Source of the DNA: Thermoanaerobacter uzonensis DSM 18761
GTDB lineage: Bacteria; Bacillota; Thermoanaerobacteria; Thermoanaerobacterales; Thermoanaerobacteraceae
DNA length: 64,000 bases
Direction of reading: 5' to 3'
Assembly: GCF_900129115.1 (NCBI RefSeq)
Contig: NZ_FQUR01000010.1
Coordinates: 124,001 to 188,000, forward strand
The translations under genes and the position numbers were made by a program. Positions 46,437-56,565 of the stretch are shown here, in pieces; within the stretch, counting starts at the first letter, position 1, and every line of letters begins with the position of its first letter. The notes under the pieces are model-generated. The model searched no databases. It saw only the letters and a list, made by a program, of their open reading frames with translations, and was not told the origin of the DNA.

Positions 46437-47048
46437 TTGGTAAAAGTAAAAATTTGCGGACTGAGAAGGAAAGAGGATATTGAATATGCCAATGAGCTAA
46501 AACCTGATTATGTAGGATTTGTCTTTGCAAAAAGCAAAAGACAAGTAGAGGTAGAACAGGCTTTATACCTCATAAGCCTTCTTGATAGAGAGATCAAAAC
46601 AGTAGGAGTTTTTGTAAATGAACCAGTGGGAAATGCATTAAAGATAGCTCAAACACTAAATCTCGATGTTTTACAGTTTCACGGTGATGAAACACAGGAT
46701 TATATAGATAATTTTAAAAATTTCACAGTGTGGAAGGCAATACGCATAAAAGACAAAGAAGATTTGGAAAAAACAAAAGAATTTAGAGCAAACAGTTTTG
46801 TATTTGACACTTTGACAAAAAACGAATACGGTGGTACAGGAAAAACATTTAATTGGGAAGTTTTGAAGGGGATTGAATTGAATGTTCCAATAATTTTGGC
46901 AGGAGGGCTAAATGAAAACAATGTAGAGGAAGCTATAAAAATAGTAAATCCCTATGCTGTTGACGTCTCCAGTGGCGTTGAGACAGAAGGTTATAAAGAT
47001 TTTAAAAAAATGAAATCATTTATTGAAAAAGTGAGGGGTATTCGATGA
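46437..47048 (+). CDS. trpF: Phosphoribosylanthranilate isomerase
   Basis: 203-residue TIM barrel. [14 protein letters not shown] has the catalytic Cys, [13 protein letters not shown] follows, and the Asp is in [35 protein letters not shown] and [14 protein letters not shown] are the phosphate-binding end. The start is TTG 46437 after GGAGGAGGAT. It is one base after trpC and overlaps trpB by four. Confidence 0.94.
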   Translation: MVKVKICGLRRKEDIEYANELKPDYVGFVFAKSKRQVEVEQALYLISLLDREIKTVGVFVNEPVGNALKIAQTLNLDVLQFHGDETQDYIDNFKNFTVWKAIRIKDKEDLEKTKEFRANSFVFDTLTKNEYGGTGKTFNWEVLKGIELNVPIILAGGLNENNVEEAIKIVNPYAVDVSSGVETEGYKDFKKMKSFIEKVRGIR

Positions 47049-48220
47049 ATGGAAGATTTGGACGTTTTGGAGGTCAGTATGTGCCAGAGACTTTGATGAA
47101 TGCGCTTATAGAATTAGAAAGAGAATTTGAAAAAGCTAAACAGGATAAAGATTTCATGGAAGAATATAGGTATTACTTGAGGGAATATTCAGGAAGGCCT
47201 ACACCTTTGTATTATGCTGAGAATCTTACTAAAAAGCTGGGTGGGGCAAAGATTTATCTAAAGAGGGAAGACCTAAACCACACAGGAGCCCATAAAATAA
47301 ACAACGTATTGGGACAGATTTTATTGGCAAAACGGATGAATAAAAAGAGAGTTATAGCTGAGACAGGAGCAGGACAGCATGGAGTGGCAACTGCTACAGC
47401 TGCTGCAATGTTTGGAATGGAATGCGAAATATTCATGGGAGAAGAAGATATAAAAAGGCAATCTTTAAACGTCTTTAGGATGAAACTTTTAGGTGCAAAA
47501 GTGACGCCAGTAACTACAGGGACAAAAACACTTAAAGATGCAGTAAATGAAGCAATAAGAGATTGGGTGACAAATGTAGATAATACTTTTTATGTGATGG
47601 GTTCTGTTGTTGGTCCTCATCCTTATCCTACTATGGTGAGAGATTTTCAAAGAGTGATAGGGGATGAGGCAAAAGAACAAATTCTTCAAAAAGAAGGAAG
47701 ACTTCCTGATTATGTGATTGCTTGTGTTGGCGGAGGCAGTAATTCCATGGGAATTTTCTATCCCTTTATTGAAGATAAAGAGGTAAAATTAATAGGTGTA
47801 GAGGCTGCAGGAGAAGGGATTGAAACAGGGAAACATGCAGCTACAATGGCGAAAGGTTCTGTAGGAGTATTGCACGGCATGATGACTTATCTTTTACAGG
47901 ATGAAGAGGGGAGAATAATGCCAGTATACTCTATATCTGCAGGACTTGATTATCCAGGTGTAGGTCCAGAACATGCCTTTTTAAAAGAAAGTAATAGAGC
48001 AGAGTATGTGTATGCGACAGACGAAGAAGCATTGGCGGCTTTTATGGACTTATCTCAAATAGAAGGAATAATACCAGCTTTAGAGAGTGCTCACGCTTTG
48101 GCATATGCTATGAAACTGGCTCCAAATTTAAGGAAAGACAATATTATCATTGTAAATTTGTCAGGCAGAGGAGATAAAGACGTAAATACAGTTGCGAAAG
48201 TATTGGGGGTGGAGTTATGA
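47045..48220 (+). CDS. trpB: Tryptophan synthase beta subunit
   Basis: 391-residue PLP enzyme joining indole and serine. Motifs: [32 protein letters not shown] with the PLP Lys, [26 protein letters not shown] and SGRGDKD. It is the TrpB1 type that pairs with TrpA, whose gene overlaps its end by four bases. Confidence 0.97.
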   Translation: MNGRFGRFGGQYVPETLMNALIELEREFEKAKQDKDFMEEYRYYLREYSGRPTPLYYAENLTKKLGGAKIYLKREDLNHTGAHKINNVLGQILLAKRMNKKRVIAETGAGQHGVATATAAAMFGMECEIFMGEEDIKRQSLNVFRMKLLGAKVTPVTTGTKTLKDAVNEAIRDWVTNVDNTFYVMGSVVGPHPYPTMVRDFQRVIGDEAKEQILQKEGRLPDYVIACVGGGSNSMGIFYPFIEDKEVKLIGVEAAGEGIETGKHAATMAKGSVGVLHGMMTYLLQDEEGRIMPVYSISAGLDYPGVGPEHAFLKESNRAEYVYATDEEALAAFMDLSQIEGIIPALESAHALAYAMKLAPNLRKDNIIIVNLSGRGDKDVNTVAKVLGVEL

Positions 48221-49005
48221 ATAGGATAGACAAAAAGTTTGAAGCCTTAAAAGGAGAAGGGCGCAAAGCTTTAATAGCCTTTATAACAGCGGGAGACCCG
48301 GATATAGAGACGACTTATGATATAGTCTTGGCTTTGGAAGAAGCAGGAGCGGATATAATAGAACTGGGAATACCTTATTCTGATCCCTTAGCTGATGGAC
48401 CTACAATACAGGCTTCTTCACAAAGAGCCTTAAATAAAGGTGTAAAAATACCTGATATAATGAAAATAGTAGAAAAAATAAGGTTAAAAAGTGATATCCC
48501 TCTGGTTTACCTTGTCTACTATAACTCTATATTCAAATATGGCATACAAAAATTTTTAAAAGAGTCAAAAGATGTAGGGATAGATGGGCTTATCATACCA
48601 GACTTGCCTATTGAAGAGAGAAAAGATATTTTAGAAGAAGCAGATAAATACGATATTTATTTAATACCTTTAGTTGCTCCCACATCAAAAGAGAGGATAA
48701 AATTAATTACGCAAAACGGGAAAGGATTTGTATATTGCGTATCAATTACAGGTGTGACAGGTGCGAGGGAGGATATTGAAACTGACATTGAAGAATATAT
48801 GAAGACAGTCTCTCAATACACCAATATGCCAAAGGCAATAGGGTTTGGCATATCTACTCCGGAGATGGCGAAAAAATTAAAAGATTTCAGTGATGGAATT
48901 ATTGTAGGGAGTGCCCTTGTAGAAAGAATTGCTAAAGGGTATAATAAATCTGAAATGCTGCAGAAAGTTAAGAGCTTTGTATCCAACTTAAAAGAAGTTT
49001 TATGA
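48217..49005 (+). CDS. trpA: Tryptophan synthase alpha subunit
   Basis: 262-residue TIM barrel that cleaves indole-3-glycerol phosphate. Catalytic Glu and Asp are in [40 protein letters not shown] and [11 protein letters not shown] are conserved. It overlaps trpB and the start region of the DAHP synthase gene. Confidence 0.96.
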   Translation: MNRIDKKFEALKGEGRKALIAFITAGDPDIETTYDIVLALEEAGADIIELGIPYSDPLADGPTIQASSQRALNKGVKIPDIMKIVEKIRLKSDIPLVYLVYYNSIFKYGIQKFLKESKDVGIDGLIIPDLPIEERKDILEEADKYDIYLIPLVAPTSKERIKLITQNGKGFVYCVSITGVTGAREDIETDIEEYMKTVSQYTNMPKAIGFGISTPEMAKKLKDFSDGIIVGSALVERIAKGYNKSEMLQKVKSFVSNLKEVL

Positions 49006-49016
49006 AGGTGATGAAA

Positions 49017-49799
49017 ATGAACCTTAAAATAATTGGCGATAAAAATAATAAAATATCAGTAAAAATTGGGAATATAACTATTGGTAAAGACAAACTTATA
49101 ATAGCAGGACCCTGCGCTGTTGAGAATGAGGAAATGCTTGTAAAAATAGCAGAAAAAGTTAAAAGCTGGAGCGCAAATGCTTTAAGAGGAGGAGCTTATA
49201 AGCCCCGCACCTCTCCTTATTCTTTTCAAGGTTTAGGGATTGATGGACTTAAAATGCTGAGAAATGTAGGCGATATGTTTAATTTGCCTGTTGTAACTGA
49301 AGTTTTGGATGTGAGGGATGTTGAAATTGTTGAAAGATATGCTGATGTTTTTCAAATAGGTTCAAGAAATATGCAGAATTTTTCACTTCTCAAAGAGGTA
49401 GGAAAAACCAAAAAGCCTGTTTTGTTAAAGCGGGGGTTTTCAGCCACATATGAGGAGTGGCTTTATGCAGCGGAATATATTGCTATTGAAGGAAACGCCA
49501 ACATCATCATGTGTGAAAGAGGTATAAGGACTTTTGAAACTTATACGCGAAATACTTTAGATATAACTGCTATTCCAGTAATTCATGAACTTTCAAACTT
49601 GCCTATTATCGCAGATGTAAGCCATGGTACAGGGAAACGAAGCTTAATTATACCAATGGCGAAGGCTGCAATAGCTGCTGGTGCAGATGGAATAATGGTG
49701 GAAGTTCACCCTGAGCCCAATAAAGCATTATCTGATGGAGAACAGTCCCTTGATTTTTCCCAATTTGAAGAATTGATGAGAGAGATAAAAAGCTATTGA
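49017..49799 (+). CDS. aroF: 3-deoxy-7-phosphoheptulonate synthase, short type I-beta form
   Basis: About 260 residues: first enzyme of the shikimate pathway, joining PEP and erythrose 4-phosphate. Core motifs: IIAGPCAVENEEM, RGGAYKPRTSPYSFQG, QIGSRNMQNF, VLLKRGFSATYEEW, DVSHGTGKR and EVHPEP. Only about 30 residues precede the core, so the ferredoxin-like or mutase regulatory domain of longer relatives is missing and feedback control by an aromatic acid is unlikely. ATG 49017 follows AAGGTGATG; ATG 49002 is possible. Its place in the trp operon puts it under Trp T-box control. Confidence 0.93.
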   Translation: MNLKIIGDKNNKISVKIGNITIGKDKLIIAGPCAVENEEMLVKIAEKVKSWSANALRGGAYKPRTSPYSFQGLGIDGLKMLRNVGDMFNLPVVTEVLDVRDVEIVERYADVFQIGSRNMQNFSLLKEVGKTKKPVLLKRGFSATYEEWLYAAEYIAIEGNANIIMCERGIRTFETYTRNTLDITAIPVIHELSNLPIIADVSHGTGKRSLIIPMAKAAIAAGADGIMVEVHPEPNKALSDGEQSLDFSQFEELMREIKSY

Positions 49800-49879
49800 A
49801 ATTTTGCGTGAGAAAATATATAATAGAAGTAACAGAAAATAATTATCTAAGGAAAATAATTTTAGAAAGTAGGGATAGC

Positions 49880-50341
49880 ATGGTAGAGCTAAATAAAAAA
49901 GCTCCTGACTTTACTTTAAATACTCATGATGGAAAACAAGTTTCTCTTTCAGATTTTTTAGGTAAAAAGGTTGTTTTATACTTTTATCCAAAAGATAACA
50001 CTCCAGGTTGTACAAAAGAAGCTGTTTCTTTTAGGGACAACATAAAGTCAATAGAAGAGAAAAATGCTGTTGTAATAGGTATAAGTTTAGATGATGAAAC
50101 TTCTCATAAAAAGTTTATTGAAAAATTCAATCTTCCTTTTATTCTTCTAAGTGACAAAGATACGAATGTGTCTACAGAATATGAGGTATACAAAGAAAAA
50201 AACATGTATGGCAAAAAGAAAATGGGAATAGAAAGGTCAACTTTTATCATTGACTCTGAAGGAATTGTTAGGAAAATATTTAGAAGGGTAAAAGTAGATG
50301 GACACGTTGAAGAGGTATTAAAGGCGCTAGATGAAATATAA
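49880..50341 (+). CDS. bcp: Peroxiredoxin, Bcp/PrxQ type (single Cys)
   Basis: 153-residue thiol peroxidase. The peroxidatic Cys is in YPKDNTPGCTKEA. The resolving Cys usual in PrxQ five residues later is Val here, and there is no other Cys in the protein, so it must be recycled by an outside thiol. ATG 49880 follows AGGGA; the 28 residues open before it are not family-like. It stands between the trp operon and a two-way terminator. Confidence 0.92.
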   Translation: MVELNKKAPDFTLNTHDGKQVSLSDFLGKKVVLYFYPKDNTPGCTKEAVSFRDNIKSIEEKNAVVIGISLDDETSHKKFIEKFNLPFILLSDKDTNVSTEYEVYKEKNMYGKKKMGIERSTFIIDSEGIVRKIFRRVKVDGHVEEVLKALDEI

Positions 50342-50373
50342 AAAAGTTTAGGGAAAGCCCTAAACTTTTTTCT
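50340..50373. terminator. Bidirectional terminator
   Basis: AAAAAAGTTTAGGG / CCCTAAACTTTTTT around AAAG, with A- and T-runs on both sides. It serves bcp (plus) and the convergent trans-sulfuration gene (minus). Confidence 0.92.
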
Positions 50374-51554
50374 TATATCTTGTCAAGAGCTTGTTTAAAG
50401 TCTTTTATAATATCTTCTATCTCCTCTATTCCAACAGAAACTCTTATAAGTCCTTCTGAAATTCCTAACGCGTTTAATTCTTCCTTGCTGAGAGACCTAT
50501 GGGAAGTGGATTTTGGATGAGTTATCATGGTTTGTACTCCTGCCAGTGAGGGAGCAAATTTCACCAGTTTCAGCTCTTGCATAAACTTATCTACTTCAGG
50601 TTCTCCACCTTCTATTTCAAAACTTAACATACCTCCAAACTCATCTTTAAACAACTTCTTTGAAATACTGTAATCAGGGTGAGAGGGAAGTCCAGGATAA
50701 TACACTTTTTTGACTTTTGGATGGCTTTTTAAGAATTTAGCCAATTCCATTGCGTTTTTACAGTGTTCTCTCATTCTTAAGAATAGAGTTTTTGCTCCTC
50801 TTAAAACCAGCCATGCATCAAAGGGGCTCATTGAACCGCCGAAGTTTTGTGTGATTCTTTTTGTGCGGGAGATAAATTCTTTATTACCTGCTATAAGTCC
50901 GGCGATGACATCACTGTGGCCATTAATGTATTTTGTTGCGCTGTGTATTACAGCATAGGCTCCTAATTCAATTGGTTTTATCAAATAAGGGGTTGTAAAA
51001 GTATTGTCAACAATCAATTTTATATTGTGCTTTTTTGCGATATTTGCAACTTCCACAACGTCAAAAACTCTTATTAGAGGATTTGTCATGATTTCCATGT
51101 ATATCACTTTAGTGTTTGGTTTTATAGCTTTTTCAACAGCTTCTAAATCGGAGAAATCCACTAAAGTTACATCAATATTAAGTCTTTTAAATTCTGCATT
51201 AAAAAGACTGTTTGTACCACCGTATATATCTTTTGCGGCGATTATATGGTCTCCTGAATTTACTTCTGCCAACAAAGCTGAAGAAATTGCCGCCATTCCT
51301 GATGAACAAGACTGTCCTGCTTCCGCGCCTTCTAAACTGGCAATTAATTCTTCCACTGCTGTTTGATTAGGATTTCCAAGTCTTGTGTACATATACCTTG
51401 AAGGATTACCACCAAGATAATCGTAAACTTCTTCCAACGTATCAAAAGTGAAAACAGAAGTTTGATAGATAGGAAGAGTTTTTGGCATTGGAGGAATTTC
51501 TTTATCTATGTAGTTTCCAGTATGTACTACTTTTGTTTTAAAACTTAAATCCAT
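50373..51554 (-). CDS. metB: Trans-sulfuration PLP enzyme (cystathionine gamma-synthase/lyase type)
   Basis: 393-residue fold-type I PLP enzyme. The PLP Lys is in VIHSATKYINGHSDVIAG; RYMYTRLGNPNQTAVEELIASLEG and SLAGVQTMITHPKSTSHR are typical. The last segment, with Ser-Leu-Ala-Gly-Val, is of the cystathionine synthase/lyase branch, distinct from the gene at 40990. ATG at 51554 (minus) follows GGGAG; GTG at 51569 is an alternative. Only minus-strand gene in a long plus-strand run apart from the YjbQ gene. Whether it works as synthase or lyase cannot be told. Confidence 0.82.
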   Translation of the reverse strand: MDLSFKTKVVHTGNYIDKEIPPMPKTLPIYQTSVFTFDTLEEVYDYLGGNPSRYMYTRLGNPNQTAVEELIASLEGAEAGQSCSSGMAAISSALLAEVNSGDHIIAAKDIYGGTNSLFNAEFKRLNIDVTLVDFSDLEAVEKAIKPNTKVIYMEIMTNPLIRVFDVVEVANIAKKHNIKLIVDNTFTTPYLIKPIELGAYAVIHSATKYINGHSDVIAGLIAGNKEFISRTKRITQNFGGSMSPFDAWLVLRGAKTLFLRMREHCKNAMELAKFLKSHPKVKKVYYPGLPSHPDYSISKKLFKDEFGGMLSFEIEGGEPEVDKFMQELKLVKFAPSLAGVQTMITHPKSTSHRSLSKEELNALGISEGLIRVSVGIEEIEDIIKDFKQALDKI

Positions 51555-51587
51555 TTTATCAACTCCCACAATTTGTACTTTAAATTA

Positions 51588-51616
51588 ATGATAATATGTG
51601 CAAAATTAAAAGTCAA
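51588..51616 (-). promoter_or_regulatory. Promoter of the trans-sulfuration gene
   Basis: On the minus strand TTGACT (51616-51611) and TATCAT (51593-51588) are 17 bases apart. Confidence 0.65.
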
Positions 51617-51774
51617 CAACGCTTCACTTGAATTATATTTTGAGGTAAACTATTATTAAATACAAGATTGATTGCATATTTTTTCTAATGAATAAATAAA
51701 CGTTTATAAAGGCTTTATTTTACAGTAATAAAGAAAACTATACTGGAAAAATTAAATGTAAGGAGGAAAAAGTC

Positions 51775-52086
51775 TTGAATAAAGACGAATATAAAAACAA
51801 TAATAATATTATGTTAACTGTAATAAAAAAGCAGTTGGACCAAATGTCAGAGATGATGGAGAAGATGAAAATTGCTGATTACGTCGAGCTTATGCAAAGC
51901 CCTTATAGGCTTTTGTGGCTAAACTTTATAGGTGGGGTAGCAAGAGGTTTTGGAATAGCAGTGGGCTTTACAATACTTGGTGCGATAGTTCTTTATATAC
52001 TTCAAAAATTGGTGATGTTAAATTTACCTCTAATTGGTAGTATCATAGCTGACATAGTTAAGATTGTAAATCAAAAGTTATATTAA
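51775..52086 (+). CDS. DUF5665-like small membrane protein
   Basis: 103-residue protein with an N-terminal helical region (QLDQMSEMMEKMKIADYVEL), then the segment LLWLNFIGGVARGFGIAVGFTILGAIVLYIL that inserts in the membrane and a final hydrophobic stretch. I recognise it as DUF5665-like; function unknown. TTG 51775 follows AAGGAGG. A zinc-finger gene follows after 12 bases. Confidence 0.7.
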   Translation: MNKDEYKNNNNIMLTVIKKQLDQMSEMMEKMKIADYVELMQSPYRLLWLNFIGGVARGFGIAVGFTILGAIVLYILQKLVMLNLPLIGSIIADIVKIVNQKLY

Positions 52087-52098
52087 ATAGGAGTTGGT

Positions 52099-52722
52099 AT
52101 GATGGATAGTGAAAAGCTGGAACATTTTAGACAATTACTATTAAAAGAAAAGGGAAAGGTCTTAAGCACAATAAATCAAATGAATTACAATGATGGCATT
52201 GGCGGAATTGCACAGAGGGAGTATTATCAAGAACTTTCTCTTTTGGATAATCATCCGGCAGATTTTGCTTCTGAAGTTTATGAAGTAGAGAAAAATTATG
52301 CTCTTAAAGACAATGAAAAACATATTTTAAGGCAAATAGAAGAGGCTTTTAAGAGGATGGAAATGGGTACTTACGGCATATGTAATCACTGCCATAAGCC
52401 TATTGAAGAAGAACGATTAGAAGCCCTTCCTTATACTGCTCTTTGTGCAGAATGCGCTAAAAATAATGATTTGAAATTAAAGGATTTAAGGAATTCAAGG
52501 CCTAATGAAGAGAGAATGATAAAATACCCCTTTGGATGGGGGTATAAGGATTTAAAAGGAGAAATTCTATTTGATGCAGAGGATTCTTACCAGGAGGTTG
52601 CACGATTTAATAAGACAAAAAGCGGTTTGGACAATTATGATGATGACTATGATGATGAAAATGCTGGTTATGTAGAGGAAACTGACAAGATAAGCAATGA
52701 AGATTATAAAAGGACTTTGTAA
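52099..52722 (+). CDS. DksA/TraR-type zinc-finger protein, YteA family
   Basis: 207-residue protein. A helical N-terminal region (KLEHFRQLLLKEKGKVL) leads to the conserved segment SLLDNHPADFASEVYE and a C4 zinc finger: CNHC near residue 94 and CAEC about 20 residues later. The C-terminal part is acidic (DDDYDDENAG). In Firmicutes this family is linked to sporulation, function unknown. GGAGTTGGT precedes the ATG. Confidence 0.85.
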   Translation: MMDSEKLEHFRQLLLKEKGKVLSTINQMNYNDGIGGIAQREYYQELSLLDNHPADFASEVYEVEKNYALKDNEKHILRQIEEAFKRMEMGTYGICNHCHKPIEEERLEALPYTALCAECAKNNDLKLKDLRNSRPNEERMIKYPFGWGYKDLKGEILFDAEDSYQEVARFNKTKSGLDNYDDDYDDENAGYVEETDKISNEDYKRTL

Positions 52723-52746
52723 ATCTCCGGGAAACTGGAGATTTTT
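52722..52746. terminator. Terminator between yteA-type gene and yjbQ
   Basis: AAATCTCC / GGAGATTT hairpin with an eight-base loop and T-run; lies between convergent genes. Confidence 0.75.
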
Positions 52747-53162
52747 TATTCACCTATAATTTTGACCAACACTCTCTTTTTCCTTCTTCCGTCAAATTCA
52801 CCGTAAAATATTTGTTCCCATGGACCAAAATCTAATTTTCCATCTGTTATAGCTACTACAACTTCTCGACCCATTATTGTACGCTTTAAATGAGCGTCTG
52901 CATTATCTTCATAAGTATTATGATAATATTGGTCATAGGGTTTTTCGGGGGCTAATTTTTCCAAGAAATTTTCAAAGTCTTTATGTAAGCCTGGTTCATC
53001 GTCATTTATAAAAACACTTGAGGTAATGTGCATTGCATTACATAAAAGAAGCCCTTCCTTGATTCCGCTTTCCCTAACGCATTCCTCTATAAGAGGTGTA
53101 ATGTTTATAAATTCTCTTCTCTTTTTTGTTTCAAACCACAACTCTTTTCTATAACTCTTCAC
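52746..53162 (-). CDS. YjbQ family protein (UPF0047)
   Basis: 138-residue protein. The conserved features are [36 protein letters not shown] with the His, [12 protein letters not shown] and [14 protein letters not shown]-like segment [16 protein letters not shown]. Members have been reported to have weak thiamine-phosphate synthase activity; the physiological role is open. GGAGGT-like site precedes the minus-strand ATG at 53162. Confidence 0.9.
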   Translation of the reverse strand: MKSYRKELWFETKKRREFINITPLIEECVRESGIKEGLLLCNAMHITSSVFINDDEPGLHKDFENFLEKLAPEKPYDQYYHNTYEDNADAHLKRTIMGREVVVAITDGKLDFGPWEQIFYGEFDGRRKKRVLVKIIGE

Positions 53163-53325
53163 TGGGATACCTCCTTTGTGGTGGCTTTTTTATTTTATTT
53201 ATATTTTATCATTTTTTTAATATTTTTACGAAAAAATTATTCTGGAAGAAGGAATTTTTGTAGTTTGTAGAGAAATACTTTATTAAAGTAATTGGATAAT
53301 TAAATAAATCTGTTACCTAAGGTAG

Positions 53326-55929
53326 GTGATAACTATTTTTAACGATTCAAGCAGGAAAGATAAAATTTATCAAAAATTGAAAGAATTAACTATAAGTCTG
53401 CAACTTAAAAATGGTATTAATAAAGTTGGTTTTGAAGCAGAATATATTGGGAGATTAGTAGGAATTGATAGAGCTAATACAAGCAGAGAATTAAATAAAT
53501 TGGTGAAAGAGAAAAAATCGATTAAAATTAAGGGCAAACCAGTTTTATATCTAGATAGAAAATCATTAGAAGAAAAGTGGGGTTGCCGGATTGAAAATTC
53601 TGTCTTTGGAAGTTGTGAAGAATTTATTTCTTTATTAAAAGAAAGTAAATTATTTTGTAGAAATGGAGAGTCTCAGAAAAATACAAGTAGCAATATATTT
53701 TTAAATACTGCATTAGATAATATGATAGGAGCTCATGAAAGCTTAAAAGAGCAAATAGAAAAAGCTAAAGCGGCAATACTTTATCCTCCTAATGGACTTC
53801 ATACTTTGATAATTGGACCAACAGGTGCAGGAAAGACTACTTTTGCAGAGGCAATGTATAAATCTGCAATACAACTTGGAATTTTTCCGGATGATGCACC
53901 TTTTGTTATATTTAATTGCGCAGATTATGCTGATAATCCTCAATTATTGCTCTCTCAATTGTTTGGCTATGTAAAAGGTGCTTTTACTGGTGCAGTTGCT
54001 GAGAAAAAAGGAATTATTGATGAAGCAGATGGAGGAGTTTTATTTTTAGATGAAATACATCGTTTACCAGCGGAAGGGCAAGAAATGTTATTTACTTTAA
54101 TTGATAAAGGAATTTACAGGAGAATGGGAGAATCAACTACGACGAGAAAAGCAAAAGTATTGATAATTGCAGCTACTACGGAAGACCCGAGGTCTGTATT
54201 GTTATCTACTTTTTTAAGAAGAGTTCCTGTTCTCATTCAGCTTCCCAGCCTTGAAAGTAGAACTTTAAAGGAAAGATTTACTTTTATCAGCCAGTTTTTT
54301 TGGGAAGAATCACGACGGATTAAGATTCCCATTAAAGCATCTAAAGAAGTGATAAAAGCGCTACTTTTATATGAATGTCTTGGTAATATAGGGCAGTTAA
54401 AAAGCGATATCCAACTTATATGCGCGAAAGCTTTTTTGGAATATATGGTTTCTAAAAAAGAAATGGTTGAGGTAAAATTGTCAACTTTAGCTCAAAATAT
54501 TCAAGAGGGTTTATTTAAAATCAAAGAGAAAAGGAATGAGTTATCTCTTTTAGAAATTAACCTTCATGAAGACGTCATATTTGAAGGAAATAAAGAATTT
54601 ATCGATGCGAAAGATACATTTATTATGGATAATTACAAGACGAGAGATGATTTTTATGAAATTATAGTTAATAATTGGGAAAAATACGAAAAAGAAGGAT
54701 TAACCATCCAAGAGATTAGAGAGAAAATAGGGAAAGAAATTAGTGAATATTTTGAGAAATTTTTACATTATCTTGAAGACAAAAATGAAACGGTAAATCG
54801 TGAAGTATTATTGAAATTTGTCAGTCCAAATATTTTAGAAGCTGTTGAATATGCCATATCTGGTATAAGCGAAAAACTTGAAAATTTAATAACTCCAAAA
54901 GTTGTTTATGCTATCGCATTGCATGTCTCTACTCTTTTAGAAAGAATAAAAATGGGAAGTGTTATTTCTTATCCTTCCCAAAAAAATATTACTCAAGAAT
55001 TTCAATTTGAATATAATATTGCAAAAAGGGTCAAAGAAAAATTAGAGGAAAAATTATATGTAAAAATGCCTGAAAGTGAAATTGTATTTTTAACTATGTT
55101 TTTCCATGCATTAAGAATAGGCAAAAAATGTGAAACTATAGGTGTATTAGTTATTGCTCATGGCGATAGTGCTGCTACTACAATGGCAAATGTAGCTAAT
55201 ACCCTTTTAGGGGTAGACCATGCAAAAGCGGTTGACATGCCATTAAAAGAAAAAGTTGAGGTCGTGCTAGATAAGGCTGTTAAAATTGCAAGAGAAATAG
55301 ATACAGGTAAAGGTGTATTACTGCTGGTAGATATGGGGTCTCTAGTAACTTTTGGTGAAATAATTATGCAAAAAACAGGGATCCCAACAAAAACTATAGA
55401 AATGGTAAGTACACCTTTGGTTATCGAAGCAACACGAAAAGCTTTAATGCCAAATATGAATCTGGATAAATTAGTAGCGGAAGTTACAACTTTAAGCCTT
55501 GCTTTGACCAAAGACAAAGACTTGAAGATAGACATGTCAGAGTTTGATTTAAATATTCCTTTTTTCAAGAAAAACTTAATAAATGTTCTTGATAAAACAT
55601 TAACCTTTTTAAATCCGTACAAAGCTTATGAAGTCTTAGAAAAAGTATTAAATGAGATATTGTTAGATATCAATGGAAATTATGATGATGAAATTTTAGT
55701 AAAGTTTTTATTTCATTGTTCTTGCATGATTGAAAGAGTGATACAATACCAAAGTTTACCTTATGAAGATTTGGATTTTTTAAAGAAAACTCATCATAAG
55801 CTTTTTTTGGTTATTAAAAAGCATTTTGAAGTAGTAGAAGAAGTTTTTGGAATAAATATTCCCGATTCAGAGCTAGCGTATGTAGTTGAGATAATTAGCA
55901 CACATTTTAACACACTTTTAGTTAAATGA
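53326..55929 (+). CDS. levR: Sigma-54-dependent PTS-operon activator, LevR type
   Basis: 867-residue regulator. N-terminal winged helix (about 1-75); AAA+ domain with Walker A GPTGAGKT (164-171), the sigma-54 contact loop GAFTGA (218-223) and Walker B GGVLFLDE (236-243); a PRD domain (about 450-560); an EIIA-mannose-like domain with VIAHGDSAATTMANVANTL; and a final PRD (about 780-867). Phosphorylation by PTS proteins on PRD and EIIA-like His is expected to set activity. The adjacent PTS operon has a -24/-12 promoter. GTG 53326 is the likely start, though its ribosome site is weak. Confidence 0.92.
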   Translation: MITIFNDSSRKDKIYQKLKELTISLQLKNGINKVGFEAEYIGRLVGIDRANTSRELNKLVKEKKSIKIKGKPVLYLDRKSLEEKWGCRIENSVFGSCEEFISLLKESKLFCRNGESQKNTSSNIFLNTALDNMIGAHESLKEQIEKAKAAILYPPNGLHTLIIGPTGAGKTTFAEAMYKSAIQLGIFPDDAPFVIFNCADYADNPQLLLSQLFGYVKGAFTGAVAEKKGIIDEADGGVLFLDEIHRLPAEGQEMLFTLIDKGIYRRMGESTTTRKAKVLIIAATTEDPRSVLLSTFLRRVPVLIQLPSLESRTLKERFTFISQFFWEESRRIKIPIKASKEVIKALLLYECLGNIGQLKSDIQLICAKAFLEYMVSKKEMVEVKLSTLAQNIQEGLFKIKEKRNELSLLEINLHEDVIFEGNKEFIDAKDTFIMDNYKTRDDFYEIIVNNWEKYEKEGLTIQEIREKIGKEISEYFEKFLHYLEDKNETVNREVLLKFVSPNILEAVEYAISGISEKLENLITPKVVYAIALHVSTLLERIKMGSVISYPSQKNITQEFQFEYNIAKRVKEKLEEKLYVKMPESEIVFLTMFFHALRIGKKCETIGVLVIAHGDSAATTMANVANTLLGVDHAKAVDMPLKEKVEVVLDKAVKIAREIDTGKGVLLLVDMGSLVTFGEIIMQKTGIPTKTIEMVSTPLVIEATRKALMPNMNLDKLVAEVTTLSLALTKDKDLKIDMSEFDLNIPFFKKNLINVLDKTLTFLNPYKAYEVLEKVLNEILLDINGNYDDEILVKFLFHCSCMIERVIQYQSLPYEDLDFLKKTHHKLFLVIKKHFEVVEEVFGINIPDSELAYVVEIISTHFNTLLVK

Positions 55930-55973
55930 TGGCACATGTAAACTAATACAAAACACATATGTATTTTTTGCTA

Positions 55974-56010
55974 GCGATACTCTGTAAAACCAGTAGTATC
56001 GCCCTTTTTA
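55974..56010 (+). terminator. Terminator after levR
   Basis: GCGATACT / AGTATCGC stem around a 13-base loop, followed by CCTTTTTATTTTTT. Confidence 0.8.
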
Positions 56011-56035
56011 TTTTTTAAGGTTGAACATAGATAAC

Positions 56036-56051
56036 TGGCATGAGATTTGCT
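56036..56051 (+). promoter_or_regulatory. Sigma-54 (-24/-12) promoter of PTS operon
   Basis: TGGCAT-N5-TTGCT matches the sigma-54 consensus TGGCAC-N5-TTGCW but for one base. It lies 61 bases before the EIIA start and right after the gene of a sigma-54 activator. Confidence 0.88.
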
Positions 56052-56111
56052 TTTATTTAGAAATGAAAATTTAATATAATAATCGACTAATAACAAAGAA
56101 AGGATGATCTG

Positions 56112-56522
56112 ATGGTTGGAATATTAATTGTAGCCCACGGAGCTTTAGGAAAAGAACTTTTGAATAGTGCTGAACTGATAGTTGGGAAGCAACAGAATGT
56201 AATGTCACTAGGACTTTTTTATGGGGACAATATTGAATATTTGCGTGAGAATAGTTTGAAAGCTATAAAAGAATTGGATGAGGGAGAAGGAGTGTTAGTA
56301 TTTGTGGATTTGTATGGAGGCAGTCCTTCAAATGCAATGGCTCTGAATTTAAAAGTTTTAATGAATTCAAAAGTAGAGTGTATTACAGGAGTAAATTTAC
56401 CTATGTTACTAGAAGCATTGACTAATAGAAGTATGCCATTGGAGGAACTGAAAAAACATTGTATGGAAATAGGTCATGCAAGTATTAAGGATTTGATATA
56501 TGAGTTTAAATTAGAGAGATGA
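56112..56522 (+). CDS. PTS mannose-family EIIA component
   Basis: 136-residue phosphocarrier. The phospho-acceptor His is residue 9 (IVAHGALGKELL); FVDLYGGSPSNAMALNL is the family helix region. It takes phosphate from HPr and passes it to the EIIB of the next gene. First gene after the sigma-54 promoter. Confidence 0.92.
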   Translation: MVGILIVAHGALGKELLNSAELIVGKQQNVMSLGLFYGDNIEYLRENSLKAIKELDEGEGVLVFVDLYGGSPSNAMALNLKVLMNSKVECITGVNLPMLLEALTNRSMPLEELKKHCMEIGHASIKDLIYEFKLER

Positions 56523-56565
56523 AATAAACAGATATTTCACATTGTGTAAGGAGATGAGATAAATT

